NCBI RefSeq assembly: GCF_014205015.1
Contig: NZ_JACHMO010000001.1
Location: 930,001 to 994,000, forward strand
DNA: 64,000 nt
Reading direction: 5' to 3'
Source: Saccharothrix ecbatanensis
GTDB lineage: Bacteria; Actinomycetota; Actinomycetes; Mycobacteriales; Pseudonocardiaceae
Shown in pieces: positions 35,959 through 45,265 of the stretch (the first letter of the stretch is position 1; every line of letters starts with the position of its first letter). The translations under genes and the position numbers were made by a program. The notes under the pieces are model-generated. The model made no database searches, was not told where the DNA came from, and worked only from the letters and a program-made list of their open reading frames with translations.

Positions 35959-38115
35959 GCGGGTCTGGGTAGAGGTTCTGGTCGGTGGATGGTCCGGGGC
36001 TCAGCGTGGCGCGCAGGGTGAGGACCTGGCGGATGCGCCCTTGGTCGTCGCCGCTGGTGCGGATGCCGACCACCCATGCCGGGGTGCTCAGGGCTGCGCC
36101 GACGGTGTCGGTGATGCGGACGAGGTCGCCGAGTTGGATGCGCGGGTCGGGCAGGATCTCGACGTCCCCGAGCACGGGTAGTGGAGAGCTCGCGACGGCG
36201 AGCAGGTAGGAGGCGACCGACGAGGCGGCGGCCGAGGTTTGCAGCCACGGGGTGGCCTGTACTTGGTAGACCTGCGCGCCGTAGCGGGTGACGCTGGTGG
36301 TGTCGGTTCGTCGCAGCATCCGTTGGGAGGGGCCGTTGTTGGCCAGTTCGACGGAGTAGATCGACAGCGATGGGACGTTGCCGCTGGTGAGCATGTAGAC
36401 GGTGCTCGACCCGGTGTTGCGGAAGGTGATCCGCAGGGTCGCGCCGTCGCGCTCGGTGGTGGACTCCACCCGCCCGTGGATCCCGGTACTGCCGTCGCTG
36501 GTGGTCGACCAGCGCACCCGTGAGGTGGTGCTGGGCGTGGTGGTGACGTAGGCGATCGGCGGTGGGCTGTCGTATTCGGTGAAGTCGTAGTTGTAGGTCA
36601 GGGTCAGGGTGGAGAAGCCTGGGATGCTGCGTCGGGTGGTCTCGGTGAACCGTTCCCGCGTGGAGCCGATCGTGTGGACGGAATAGGGCACGTCGATGAC
36701 GTTGCGGACGGAGTCGATGGCTTCCGATACCCGCAGTCCGGCGATCTCGCGTGCGCTGGTGGCGGTGAGCACCGGGTTTCCAGGCGTGGTGAAGCGGGTG
36801 TTGTTGCGGTAGCGGAAGATGCCGTGTTCATCGAACGAGGCGGTGGCCTGTTCGGCGCGGGCCACGGCGCTGATCACCTCCCACGCCGAGCCCTGGGTGG
36901 GCGGGATCGCGGTCAGGGTGCTGGTGAGGTTGTCGAGCACCGCGCCGCGCTGCCAGGTCGGCCCCTCGAAGTCCGCGCGAGTGGGCTGGGTCAGCGTCAG
37001 CGAGACCTGCACCGCCTCGACCGGCAGCCCGGAGGTCAGCGAGATGTAGTTGAGCTGGGTGCCTCCGGCGGGCATTCCGCCGAGCGTGCCGGGGTTGAAC
37101 TCGTTGTAGTGGCCGTCCGGGCCGGACATGAAGACGCGCGCCGACGGCTGGGTTCCGTTGAACGACCAGAAACAGCCGAGGTGCCAGCGCCCGACCGGCA
37201 GCGGCGTGAGGAACAACTGGGTGGCGAACTGCCCGTCCGAGCTGGCCGAGGCTCGTTGCGGGTCGGACTTGAAGTCCACTCCGAACTCGACGGAGTTGGT
37301 CGCGCCGTCGGCCTGGTAGAAGCAGGACAGCGCGACCGTCCCGGTGTCGGGGCCGATGGTGCTGGTGTCCACCCAGCACTCCACGAACAGCGACCGGCCG
37401 GGCACGGTGGTGCGGGTGCGTGGGTCCCAGCGGACGGTGAAGCTCGTGGTGGTCGAGCCGGGCAGCGCGGCCATCTCCCACGGGGCGCGGGTGCGGGTGT
37501 AGCCGATGGAGCCGGAGTGGGTGCGGTAGAAGCCCACGTCGGGTGCGATGCCGCTGTGCATGGACGCGTAGAGGATGCAGTCGGGGCGTGGTGGAGGGGC
37601 GGTGTGGATGCCCGCGTCGCGCAGCAGGTTGTCCACCACCCAGGTGCCCGAGGCTATCGGGACGGTGTTGACCGAGACGGCGGCCGGGAGGCGGGCCGCG
37701 CCGCGTAGCCGTTCCGCGCCGTCCAGCGCCGACACCTCGACCCGCCCGGTGCCGGAGTCGGTGATGCGGTCGCGCACCAAGCCCCGGAACGCCGGTAGCG
37801 CGTCGTCGGCCAGGCCCCAGCCGTGCAGCACGGATTGGCGGGGTCGGGTGATGTCGGCGGTGGCGTGCGGGGCGTAGGGGCTGTAGAGCTGGGCGGCGGT
37901 CTGGTCGCTGTGCCGGTCAGGGTCATGCGCAGCTCTGCCGAGGCGCTGCCGTTGGTGGCGCGCATCGGGGCGGGCAGGTCGGAGTCGTAGGCCCGGTCCA
38001 GCGACCAGGCGGTGACCTGTCCGGTGAGGTCGCGTCCGCCCAGCCTGGTGAGGCTGGTGTGGACGCGTTCGGGTTCGCCGAGGGCGGCGGTCAGCGCGGG
38101 GTCAGCTTGGAGCAC
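35903..38115 (-). pseudogene. Minor tail (tail tip/fibre) protein, frameshifted
   Basis: The 5' piece from the GTG at 38115 reads 'VHTSLTRLGGRDLTGQVTAW' and 'SAELRMTLTGT'. A one-base change near 37905 is needed to continue as 'SDQTAAQLYSPYAPH' and on through 'GWGLADDALPAFRGLVRDRI' to the stop at 35903, for a full length of about 736 residues. The central part has a laminin-G/concanavalin-like look ('RSLFVECWVDTSTIG'), and the C-terminal part has the 'QLGDLVRITDTVG' typical of phage tail proteins that bind the baseplate. No slippery sequence sits at the break. Either the gene is dead or the base call is wrong. It overlaps the upstream tail gene by 14 bases. Confidence 0.7.
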
Positions 38116-38911
38116 GGCGCACCTCCACGAGGGTGAGCGACAGGTCGCGGTGTGGGAGCCGCGGGCGGTCGGCGTAGCCGGTGACGGTCATGGCGGGGCA
38201 GCCGTCGCCCACCGGGATGGGTTCGGCGGCGTCAACCGGTTCACCGAGGCGCAGCAGGGCGCCGCCAACGGGGGTGGGCGTGGTGAGGGCGGGCAGCCAC
38301 ACCTTGGGCGAGGCGAACACCGCCCCGGCGGGCGGGACGGCGGTCGCCACGGGCGAGACGGGGCCGACGGAGTCGAGGAACGTTCCGGCGCCGTCCCAGA
38401 AGTCCAGCACGGCCCGCGCGCCGCCGCTGCGGGTCAGGTCGCTGGTAAACGAGACCGGCACACCTGGCAGCACCGGCCACCCGGCCCAGTACGGCGGCAG
38501 GTAGTAGAGCTGGCTGCTGTTGTCCCGCGTATCGGTCACGGTGAGCGTCCCGTCCGCGCGTTCGGCCAGGGCGCCCCACCCGGCGAGGGAGATCCGGCGG
38601 GGTGTGCGCCCGAGGGATTGACCGGCCTCCAACAGGTTGTCGCCGGCGGGGTCGAGCACGGCCAGCGGTCCGGGTCCGTGGGCGCGGCGGGCCAGGGCAT
38701 CGAGCCACCGGGCGTGGTCGGGCAGCAGCGCCGACCAGGACAGCGTGAGGCGGCGGGGCGGGGTGGCCAACCGGGTGGTGGTCACCCCGCCCGCCAGCGA
38801 GGCGAACTCTTGCACGCCCAGCGACACCGAACGGTCGAACTCCGTTGCGGTGTCGGGGATCTCCCGCAACGCCCCTGGCGGTCGATCCACAGCGAACGCA
38901 CGGGCGCTCAC
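38102..38911 (-). CDS. Phage tail protein downstream of the tape measure (distal-tail position)
   Basis: 269 residues from a GTG overlapping the tape-measure stop (GTGA). Mostly beta-type with 'TRLATPPRRLTLSWSALLPD' and 'VSFTSDLTRSGGARAVLDFW'. In siphophages the gene after the tape measure encodes the distal tail protein that caps the tube; the assignment rests on position and general character, not on a clear motif. Confidence 0.7.
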   Translation of the reverse strand: MSARAFAVDRPPGALREIPDTATEFDRSVSLGVQEFASLAGGVTTTRLATPPRRLTLSWSALLPDHARWLDALARRAHGPGPLAVLDPAGDNLLEAGQSLGRTPRRISLAGWGALAERADGTLTVTDTRDNSSQLYYLPPYWAGWPVLPGVPVSFTSDLTRSGGARAVLDFWDGAGTFLDSVGPVSPVATAVPPAGAVFASPKVWLPALTTPTPVGGALLRLGEPVDAAEPIPVGDGCPAMTVTGYADRPRLPHRDLSLTLVEVRRAPS

Positions 38912-41823
38912 CTCCTCGACAGGATGCGGTCGCCGTCTGCGGTGGCGCGGGCGATCTCGGTAGCGCCGACCTGCACCACGACTGGCCGCGCGGCCAGCTC
39001 GCGCACCGCTTCCACCAGCTCGTCCCAGTCCGGCTGTGTTGTGCCGGTGGTCGTGGTGGTCGGGGTGACCATCCGATCCGGGCCGGTTGCGGCGCGGACG
39101 TCGGCGGGGGCGGTCATGCGGGGGATGCTGCGGGTCAGGTCGGACAGGTACGCGCGCACGGCGGGTTCCTCGGCCTCCAGACCGGAGATCAGCCCGCGCA
39201 TGATCAGGACACCGTTGCGGCGCAGCAGCTTCGCGTCCCGCTCGGGCGGTCCCTTCCATTCGGGCAGCAGGTCGGTCACCTGGCGCAGCTTGTCGCGCAG
39301 GAAGTTGACCATGGACTCGATGCCGCGCAGCAGGCCCCGGATCACGTTCTTGCCCGCCTCGACCAGCAGCGATCCGAGATCGCCGAGCGCGCCGAGGAGT
39401 TTGCCGGGGATGCCCGCGACGAACGACACGAGCCCGCCGGTGGCGGCGTCGATGCCGGAGGTGATGGCCTGCCAGGCTCCCGAGACGATGTCCTTCACAC
39501 CGGACCAGGCGCGGGACCAGTCGCCGGTGATCACGCCCATGACGACGTCGAGCACGCCCTGGATCACCCGCAGGGCACCGGACACGGTGTCCACGATGCG
39601 CGCGAAGGTCGGGCCGACGACGTTGTCGATCAGGAACTTCAGGATCGGGATCAGCGTCGACCCGATCTCGGCCGCGACCCGCGCGACCATCGCCGCCCAG
39701 GTGGCGAGTATGTCCACGGCCTGCATGACCACGGGCATGAGCAGCTCTACGAGCTGGAGCACGGAGGGCAGCAGTTCGGAGGCGAGCCGGAGCAGGACCT
39801 GGGCCAGCGGGAGCAGGCCCTCAGTCGTGATCCGGAGGAGCCCTTCGACCAGTGGCGACAGCAGCGGCAGGAGTCCTTGCAGCGCTACGGCCAGCGTTTC
39901 GCCGAGCAACTGTCCGATCTGGACGAGTACCGGTGTGGCCGCCGCGAGTCCGACCGACAGCACCTCGGCCAGCCGCTGGACCGTGGAGACGACCACCGGC
40001 AGCACCGGCAGCACCGCCTGAAGCGCCGCCAGCAGCACGCGGGCGAACACGTCGGCGAGTTGCCCGATCAGCGGCAGGACCGCCGACAGGGCGGTGAGCA
40101 GCGCGCCGCCGACCTCGACGGCGATCGGGGTCAGGACTCGGAGCAGGTTCGCCAGGGCGGGGGCGGTGATCTGGACGGCTTGCACGAGCAGTTGGCCGAG
40201 TTGGACGATCAGGGGCGCGGTGGCCTCGGCGAGGCCGATCAGCGCCGGGGCCAGTGCGCGGACGGCGTCGGTGAGGGCTCCGCCGACGAGTTCGCCGACG
40301 ACCTGCGACACGGCGGGTGCGAGTGCGGCGGTGACCCCGGCCAGCAGTTCGAACGCCGGGACCAGAAGCGACGCCAACGCCTGTGCCGCGACCCCGACCA
40401 GCGGTGCCAGCGCGGCCAGGACCCGGCCCGCGGGCTCGACCGCGCCCGCGAGCGTGCCGAATGCCTGGGCGATCATCGGGCCGAGTTGCGCGATGGCGGG
40501 CGCGAGCACGGACGCCGTGACACGGGCGACTTCGGCGAGCAGCGGCAGCAGCGCCGCCGCGATCGCGCCCAGGCCGCCGAAGATTTGTTGCAGGGCGCGG
40601 GTTCCCTCCGCGCTGCGGAGGAAGGCGAGCATGGAGGCGGTGACCGAGTTGAGGGTCTGGAGCAGTCCCGCGCATTGGACGTTGGCGGCCCTCAGGACGG
40701 TGGAGACGATCCGGACGACGTTGCCGAGCAGGGTGGCCAGGTCGCCGAGTGCGGAGAGGCCGGCGGACATCCACTCGCGTAGTTGCCCGGTTTCGCGGGC
40801 GGTGGCGATGAACTGCGCGAACCGTTCGGTGCTTTCCCCGATCCCGGAGGCGAAGCCGGGAAGGAAATCGCTGCCGACGGCGGTGATGTCGCGGAAGGCG
40901 CGCAGCAGCGGCGCCACACCACCGGCCAGCGCGCGGACGGCTTGGCCGGTGTTGTCCAGGATCAGCCGGACGTCGTCCACGGTGCGGGCTTCGGAGGCGA
41001 ACCCGGCCGCCTGGCGTGCGGCGTGGTTGTAGCCGTCGGAGATGCCGCCCAGGCCGTCGCGCAGCACCGGCAGGTACCGGTTGCCCAGGGCGGAGACCTC
41101 GCCGCCGAGTCCGGCGAACAGGCGGGCCTGCACGTCGAGCTTGAGCCCGTCGAGCTGCGGGCGCAGCGCGCGGACGGCGTCGGTGGTCTCCCGCATCGCG
41201 GACGGGAAGTCCTCGACCGCCTTGGCGTACTCGGCCGGAGTCTCGGCGGTCAGGGCGTCGTTGAGGCCGTCGACGCCGAGCTTGAGCGTGCGGACCGCCA
41301 CCGCTGCGGCGATGCCGATCGCCGGGACGATCAGCAGCGACCCGGCCGCAGTCCCGGCCGCCGCGCCGAGCCCACCCATCAGCCCGAGGACCTGGGCGAT
41401 GCCACCGGCCAGCGCCGCGTACTTCACCGTCGCCGCGCCCACGGTCGCGGTGTGCGCGGTGATGCCGCCGGTCAGCCGCGCGACGCCGGTGTCGAGCTGC
41501 GCCAGGCCGCGCACGGACGCGCCGACTGAGCGGTCCAGGACCGTGCGGACGGTGACGGTGTGCCCGGACAGGCGGCGGCGCAGCGCCGCGAACTCCGACT
41601 CGGCCTGCCCAGTGTCGAGCTGGGCCAGCAGCCGCAACGCGGTTCGGTCACCCTCGCGCGCCAGCGCGGCGAGTTGGGCGCGCACCAGCGCGGTCTGGAT
41701 CTGCGCGCCCAACGAGATGTCGGGTGCGCCGCGCTCGGCCTGGTTGATCTGGTCGCGGACGTGACGCCCCAGGCCCTGGAGGCTGGGCAGGATGGTGAGG
41801 TAGGCGTGGCCGACGGTTGCCAG
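38908..41823 (-). CDS. Tape measure protein
   Basis: About 971 residues, the longest phage gene, Ala/Leu-rich and helical with repeated hydrophobic helices (for example 'GGIAQVLGLMGGLGAAAG', 'LLPLIGQLADVFARVLL') as in tape measures that set tail length. The expected N-terminus 'ATVGHAYLTILPSLQGLG' is in frame only from a CTG at 41823, after an in-frame TGA and with GGGGAG about 11 bases upstream; the first conventional start is a TTG at 41712, which would remove this conserved part. Follows the tail assembly chaperones, as usual. Confidence 0.85.
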   Translation of the reverse strand: MATVGHAYLTILPSLQGLGRHVRDQINQAERGAPDISLGAQIQTALVRAQLAALAREGDRTALRLLAQLDTGQAESEFAALRRRLSGHTVTVRTVLDRSVGASVRGLAQLDTGVARLTGGITAHTATVGAATVKYAALAGGIAQVLGLMGGLGAAAGTAAGSLLIVPAIGIAAAVAVRTLKLGVDGLNDALTAETPAEYAKAVEDFPSAMRETTDAVRALRPQLDGLKLDVQARLFAGLGGEVSALGNRYLPVLRDGLGGISDGYNHAARQAAGFASEARTVDDVRLILDNTGQAVRALAGGVAPLLRAFRDITAVGSDFLPGFASGIGESTERFAQFIATARETGQLREWMSAGLSALGDLATLLGNVVRIVSTVLRAANVQCAGLLQTLNSVTASMLAFLRSAEGTRALQQIFGGLGAIAAALLPLLAEVARVTASVLAPAIAQLGPMIAQAFGTLAGAVEPAGRVLAALAPLVGVAAQALASLLVPAFELLAGVTAALAPAVSQVVGELVGGALTDAVRALAPALIGLAEATAPLIVQLGQLLVQAVQITAPALANLLRVLTPIAVEVGGALLTALSAVLPLIGQLADVFARVLLAALQAVLPVLPVVVSTVQRLAEVLSVGLAAATPVLVQIGQLLGETLAVALQGLLPLLSPLVEGLLRITTEGLLPLAQVLLRLASELLPSVLQLVELLMPVVMQAVDILATWAAMVARVAAEIGSTLIPILKFLIDNVVGPTFARIVDTVSGALRVIQGVLDVVMGVITGDWSRAWSGVKDIVSGAWQAITSGIDAATGGLVSFVAGIPGKLLGALGDLGSLLVEAGKNVIRGLLRGIESMVNFLRDKLRQVTDLLPEWKGPPERDAKLLRRNGVLIMRGLISGLEAEEPAVRAYLSDLTRSIPRMTAPADVRAATGPDRMVTPTTTTTGTTQPDWDELVEAVRELAARPVVVQVGATEIARATADGDRILSRR

Positions 41824-41829
41824 GAGCGC

Positions 41830-42503
41830 TCACGCTCCCCGCATCCACAGCGCGATCTCGCGCAGGGACTTCGTCTCGACCTGGGGTTCACCCCCTGCGG
41901 GTGCGGGCGGGGCGGTGTCGCCGAGATCCAGGGGTGCGGCCACGTCGGCGTCGGTGACTTTGCCGCCCAGCGTCGTAGCGACCGTGGCCCACAACAGGGT
42001 CACGCGGCGTTCCAGCGCGGCGAGCAGGACTTCCGGGCGGGTCCACCCGGCATCCGGTCCGGTCGCGCGCCACACGGCGGCGTCGTCGGGCAGGTGCGCG
42101 ACCACAGCGCACACCCGCCGGAACGACAACCCGCCCCGGTAGAGGTCCAGCAGGTCCAGGCCGTAGCGCAGGAGGTCGACTTCGAGTGCGGTCGCGGTGG
42201 TGTCGTCCGCCAGCAGGCGGGCGACGATCAGGGGTTTCCCCGCCCCAGCTCCCGCATGATCGTCTGCGAGAAGTGCTCTGCGTCGGCGGCCGTGGTCGCC
42301 AGACCGCGCCACGTCTTGTACTGCTCGTCACCGAGGATCATCCGCAGCGACAGCAGGACCTTGCCCTCCTCCTCGGCCTCGATCGCCGCCAACGGGAACT
42401 CCGAGGCGGACGGCAGGGTGAAGCGCTTACCGCGCCACATCACGGCGTGCTCAATGCGCGCAGGCGGGCGGTTAGTGGCCTCTCGGCGCTGGGATCGGCT
42501 CAC
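41830..42503 (-). CDS. Tail assembly chaperone, frameshifted long form (gpG-T)
   Basis: Produced from the gene at 42503 when ribosomes slip -1 at GGGAAAC (42240-42234). The frame after the slip continues 'PLIVARLLADDTTATALEVD', 'LLRYGLDLLDLYRGG' to the stop at 41832-41830, giving about 224 residues. Long forms with a C-terminal T domain bring the tape measure and major tail protein together during tail assembly, at a set ratio to the short form. The T frame has no start site of its own at the overlap, which supports frameshifting. Confidence 0.85.
42228..42503 (-). CDS. Tail assembly chaperone, short form (gpG)
   Basis: 91 residues from the GTG at 42503. Small acidic/helical protein ('FPLAAIEAEEEGKVLLSLRM', 'DEQYKTWRGL') directly between the major tail protein (with an AbiTii gene inserted on the other strand) and the tape measure, the standard position of lambda gpG-type chaperones. 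It ends shortly after the slippery site, with TGA two codons past it. Confidence 0.85.
   Translation of the reverse strand: MSRSQRREATNRPPARIEHAVMWRGKRFTLPSASEFPLAAIEAEEEGKVLLSLRMILGDEQYKTWRGLATTAADAEHFSQTIMRELGRGNP
42234..42240 (-). promoter_or_regulatory. Programmed -1 ribosomal frameshift site GGGAAAC
   Basis: In the chaperone frame the heptamer reads G GGA AAC, a canonical X XXY YYZ slip site. The zero frame stops two codons later; the -1 frame stays open for about 135 codons and reads as a T domain. Confidence 0.85.
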
Positions 42504-42553
42504 GTACAGGTCTCCTCCGTGGTCGGGTTGGCTACGTACCTCTCCGCGTTGGC

Positions 42554-43384
42554 GTGAGCGATACTGTGAACGTGAAGAAGCGGGATGGTGGGTTGCTCAG
42601 TGAGATCGAGCGTGGAGCCTTGGACGACCGGGTCTCGATCACGACCTTGCTGCGCAAGTGCATCGCCCTCGGGGGACGCGCGGGCTCGGAGAAGCTCCGT
42701 GATTGGGCGCAGACCGAACTGGATGGCTACAAGAACGGCCAGGGCATTCCGCAGTACCGCAGGGTGCCTGCAATCATCGCCATCGACGGATTGCTCCCGT
42801 TCGGCGGTCAGGTCAAGGGTGAGCAGATCAGCCGTTACGACCTGCCGGACTTCGTCCAGGAGCACATTGGCGACGAAGTCCCCTTCGGAAATGGCATCGC
42901 CCACCTTGAGGAACTGGCGAATTCCGCCGAGGACCACTTCAAGCTGGCGTTGCCGGACTCGGCCACGCTGATCAAGTTCATGCACGACGAGATGAACGAT
43001 CCATCCAGGCGGATCACCCGGCTATACTGGGTGGCTTCCCGGTCGAGCATCAAGGGCGTCGTCGAACACGTGCGAACAGCGCTGGTCAAGTTGGTGGCTG
43101 AGATGATCGCAGTCATGCCGAACGAAGAGACCCTACCCAGCAAGGAAGCCGCCGATCAGGCGGTCAACGTCGTGTTCAACGGCGGAAGGCGAAACAACAT
43201 TTCGTTCGTGAACAGTCAGGCGTCTGGAGGAGGGACCAGCAGCGTCCAGGCCCCCGAGGAAGCTCCGAAGCCGGAGGGCTGGTGGCAGCGGCTGAGAAGG
43301 CGCGGTCTGTTCGTGGTCCTGTCGACCATCGCCGCTGCCGCAATCGCCCTGTTCACCTGGATTGAGTGGAAGCCGTGGGCGTAG
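42554..43384 (+). CDS. AbiTii-domain abortive-infection-type protein with C-terminal membrane helix
   Basis: 276 residues. The N-terminal 50 ('LLSEIERGALDDRVSITTLL' to 'LRDWAQTELDGY', about 14-58) match the AbiTii domain, found in proteins tied to phage abortive infection. A middle region of unknown fold follows ('DEMNDPSRRITRLYWVASRS'), then a Gly/Ser/Pro linker and one membrane helix at about 250-270. It faces against the tail operon, between the chaperone and the major tail gene, and its last 32 bases overlap the 3' end of the latter: a classic moron arrangement. The GTG at 42554 has no good ribosome site; later GTGs at 42566 and 42572 follow a TACTGT that could be a -10, so a leaderless start is possible. 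A role in superinfection exclusion is inference. Confidence 0.82.
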   Translation: MSDTVNVKKRDGGLLSEIERGALDDRVSITTLLRKCIALGGRAGSEKLRDWAQTELDGYKNGQGIPQYRRVPAIIAIDGLLPFGGQVKGEQISRYDLPDFVQEHIGDEVPFGNGIAHLEELANSAEDHFKLALPDSATLIKFMHDEMNDPSRRITRLYWVASRSSIKGVVEHVRTALVKLVAEMIAVMPNEETLPSKEAADQAVNVVFNGGRRNNISFVNSQASGGGTSSVQAPEEAPKPEGWWQRLRRRGLFVVLSTIAAAAIALFTWIEWKPWA

Positions 43385-43979
43385 CACCTCCGCTCGGTGC
43401 CATTAGTACGGCGGGGTCGTCGGTGAGCCACACGGCCAACGTGGTGCCGGTGGCCGGGGCGAGCGCGGCGAACGTGAGGCCCCAGCGGGCTTCCTGGGTG
43501 CGGGTCCATTGGGCGTCCTGGGTTTCAGAGACCTCGGCGCGCGGGACGTAGAGCCGGTGGTGGTAGATCGCCGTGGCGGAGATTTGGTCGACCCAGTCGA
43601 CGCACAGGGCGCGTTCGTCGCCCTTGGGGACGGAGGAGATCTCGGCGCGGTACTTCTTCGACCCGGCGGCGGTCTCGGTGAACACCATCCCGCCGAAGTA
43701 GGCCGACAGCACCGCGCCCTTGATCTCCTGGAAGACGCTGGAGACGCCGAACTCCTGGGAGGTGTAGATGTAGCGCGCGGGGGTGATCTGTTGCCAATGC
43801 GTGGTTCCGGACTTCTCCACCGCGCGGCGGATCGTCACGCCGTCCTCGGTGGACAGGCCCAGGCCGCTCCATGCGGCGGGGAGCGGGGTTGTCGGGTCGG
43901 GCGGTTCGGGTGTGCCCGGTGGGGCGAGGGACAGTTCTCCGGTGCCGGGAACGCGGACGAGGGTGGGGTTCAGGGCCAA
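43353..43979 (-). CDS. Major tail protein
   Basis: 208 residues from a TTG with GGAGG eight bases upstream. A tube-forming major tail protein is expected at this position, before the chaperones. It has the usual alternating beta-strand character ('SVFQEIKGAVLSAYFGGMVF', 'SATAIYHHRLYVPRAEVSE', 'WGLTFAALAPATGTTLAVWL'). The C-terminal end overlaps the AbiTii gene on the other strand. Confidence 0.8.
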   Translation of the reverse strand: MALNPTLVRVPGTGELSLAPPGTPEPPDPTTPLPAAWSGLGLSTEDGVTIRRAVEKSGTTHWQQITPARYIYTSQEFGVSSVFQEIKGAVLSAYFGGMVFTETAAGSKKYRAEISSVPKGDERALCVDWVDQISATAIYHHRLYVPRAEVSETQDAQWTRTQEARWGLTFAALAPATGTTLAVWLTDDPAVLMAPSGGATPTASTQSR

Positions 43980-44070
43980 GCGGACGACCTCCAGGAGGAA
44001 CGCGGGAGGGCCGCTCTCCTGGAAGTGGTGCCGGGAGGCGGGCAGCCTCCCGAGATGCGGGTACGAGGGT

Positions 44071-44487
44071 TCAGCGGATGGTGGAGCGGGCGCGCACCGC
44101 AGCGGCGGCGGTGGCCAGGGGTCGGTCGGTGTGCGGGTCGAGCCCGCCGAGTGGGCCGCTGACGGGTTCGCCGCCGGTCAAGCCGGGTGCCGGTCGGGGG
44201 GCGCACAGCAGAGCCAACGCAAGGCCCACGGCGGCTTTGGCGGCGTGCTCGGAGCGGTGCCAACAGGTCAGCCGGACCACCACACGCTGCACAGCCGGCC
44301 ACTGCCAGGTGTGACCGTCCTCGGCGACCAGCAGCCACGGAAGCGACGGCGGACCGCCGTCCGGGCCGGTACCGACCTGAGTCGAGACCTTGATGCCGGC
44401 GAGCACCGGTTCGGGGCGAGCGGCCAACTGCGGCCGGAGGGCGCGGACGACCAGCTCGGCCACGTCGACCGGGACCGGCAGCGTCAC
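44071..44487 (-). CDS. Phage tail terminator-type protein
   Basis: 138 residues from a GTG that overlaps the previous stop (GTGA) with GAGGAG upstream. Small alpha/beta protein ('VVVRLTCWHRSEHAAKAAVG') in the slot of the tail completion/terminator protein just before the major tail protein gene. Assignment by position and size. Confidence 0.65.
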   Translation of the reverse strand: MTLPVPVDVAELVVRALRPQLAARPEPVLAGIKVSTQVGTGPDGGPPSLPWLLVAEDGHTWQWPAVQRVVVRLTCWHRSEHAAKAAVGLALALLCAPRPAPGLTGGEPVSGPLGGLDPHTDRPLATAAAAVRARSTIR

Positions 44488-44801
44488 GTCTCCTCGCCCG
44501 CGTTCAGGCCGTCGACCTCCAACCCGGTCGCCTCGGCGCTGCGTTTGAGCAGGCCGTAGCGGGCCTCCATGCCGACCCCGGCGGGATGGCGTACCGCGAC
44601 GGTGAAGGCCGCCCGGTCGTGGCGGGGATCAGCGAAGACCTCGACCGGCAGCAGTTCGCCGCTGGTGACGCGGTGACCGGCGCCGCGCGCCACCGCGCCG
44701 ACCTGATCGGCCGCGGCCTGCACCGCGTCCCGGAAGCTGTCCGAGTTCAGCAGCTCGCGCACGCCGTCCCGGTCGAGGCGGAAGCCGTGGAAGGCGTCCA
44801 T
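44484..44801 (-). CDS. HK97 gp10-like head-tail joining protein
   Basis: 105 residues. Helical start 'LLNSDSFRDAVQAAADQVGA', then 'VRHPAGVGMEARYGLLKRSA', the layout of the HK97 gp10 family of head-tail connection proteins. ATG at 44801. Overlaps the terminator gene by four bases. Confidence 0.7.
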   Translation of the reverse strand: MDAFHGFRLDRDGVRELLNSDSFRDAVQAAADQVGAVARGAGHRVTSGELLPVEVFADPRHDRAAFTVAVRHPAGVGMEARYGLLKRSAEATGLEVDGLNAGEET

Positions 44802-44804
44802 CGT

Positions 44805-45107
44805 TCAGCCCTCCACGTGCTTGAGTCGGGTCTCGTAGTGGACGTGGCCGAACCGGGGTTCCCAGAGGTCGGGTTCGCCGTCGACCTCCAACACCCGGCC
44901 TTGCCACTCGATGCGCTCGCGGGCGGCCAGGCGTTCGATGCCGAACATCCGCCACGAGGTGACCACCGGGCGGCGGCCCGGTTCGATGGGTTCGGACGAG
45001 GTGACCGGCTGGAGCAGGCCCCACATCACCCGGCGCGGGGCGTCCGGCCCGTAGTCCAGGTCCGGGGTGGGGTTGTCGTAGGCGTCGGTGACCGGCGTCG
45101 GGGTCAC
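44805..45107 (-). CDS. Head closure / head-tail adaptor protein
   Basis: 100 residues, GTG start. 'WRMFGIERLAARERIEWQGR' and 'LEVDGEPDLWEPRFGHVHYE' are typical of small beta-barrel head-closure adaptors. It ends three bases before the gp10-like gene. Assignment by position and character. Confidence 0.65.
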   Translation of the reverse strand: MTPTPVTDAYDNPTPDLDYGPDAPRRVMWGLLQPVTSSEPIEPGRRPVVTSWRMFGIERLAARERIEWQGRVLEVDGEPDLWEPRFGHVHYETRLKHVEG

Positions 45108-45265
45108 GACGAGGAAGCGGTGAGGTAGCTAGATGCGTGCTCCAATCAGGTGAAACGAGGCTGAATCGCTTAAGTCGGCGGGAGAGTCCGCCGATGCTGG
45201 GAGGAGAAGCGCCGGACCCGTCACAACGGGCTGGCGCTCTGCCATATCCGGCGGATCCGTCGAGG
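45108..45265 (-). other. Intergenic gap with two hairpins in the connector operon
   Basis: Neighbouring connector genes normally abut; here 158 bases intervene. A CGGCGG/CCGCCG hairpin and a longer one spanning 45208-45238 are visible. This could be a terminator/promoter junction left by the inserted pentapeptide gene, or decay. No gene seen. Confidence 0.45.

Noticed and set aside
37890-37920. Programmed frameshift in the tail fibre gene
   Set aside because: No slippery heptamer at the break, and the zero-frame continuation is not a protein-like extension; decay or sequencing error is more likely.
38012-40782. Long plus-strand open frames (over 600 codons) opposite the tape measure and tail genes
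   Set aside because: High-GC antisense shadows: Gln/Gly/Arg-rich low-complexity reading, no ribosome sites, while the minus strand encodes recognisable phage proteins.
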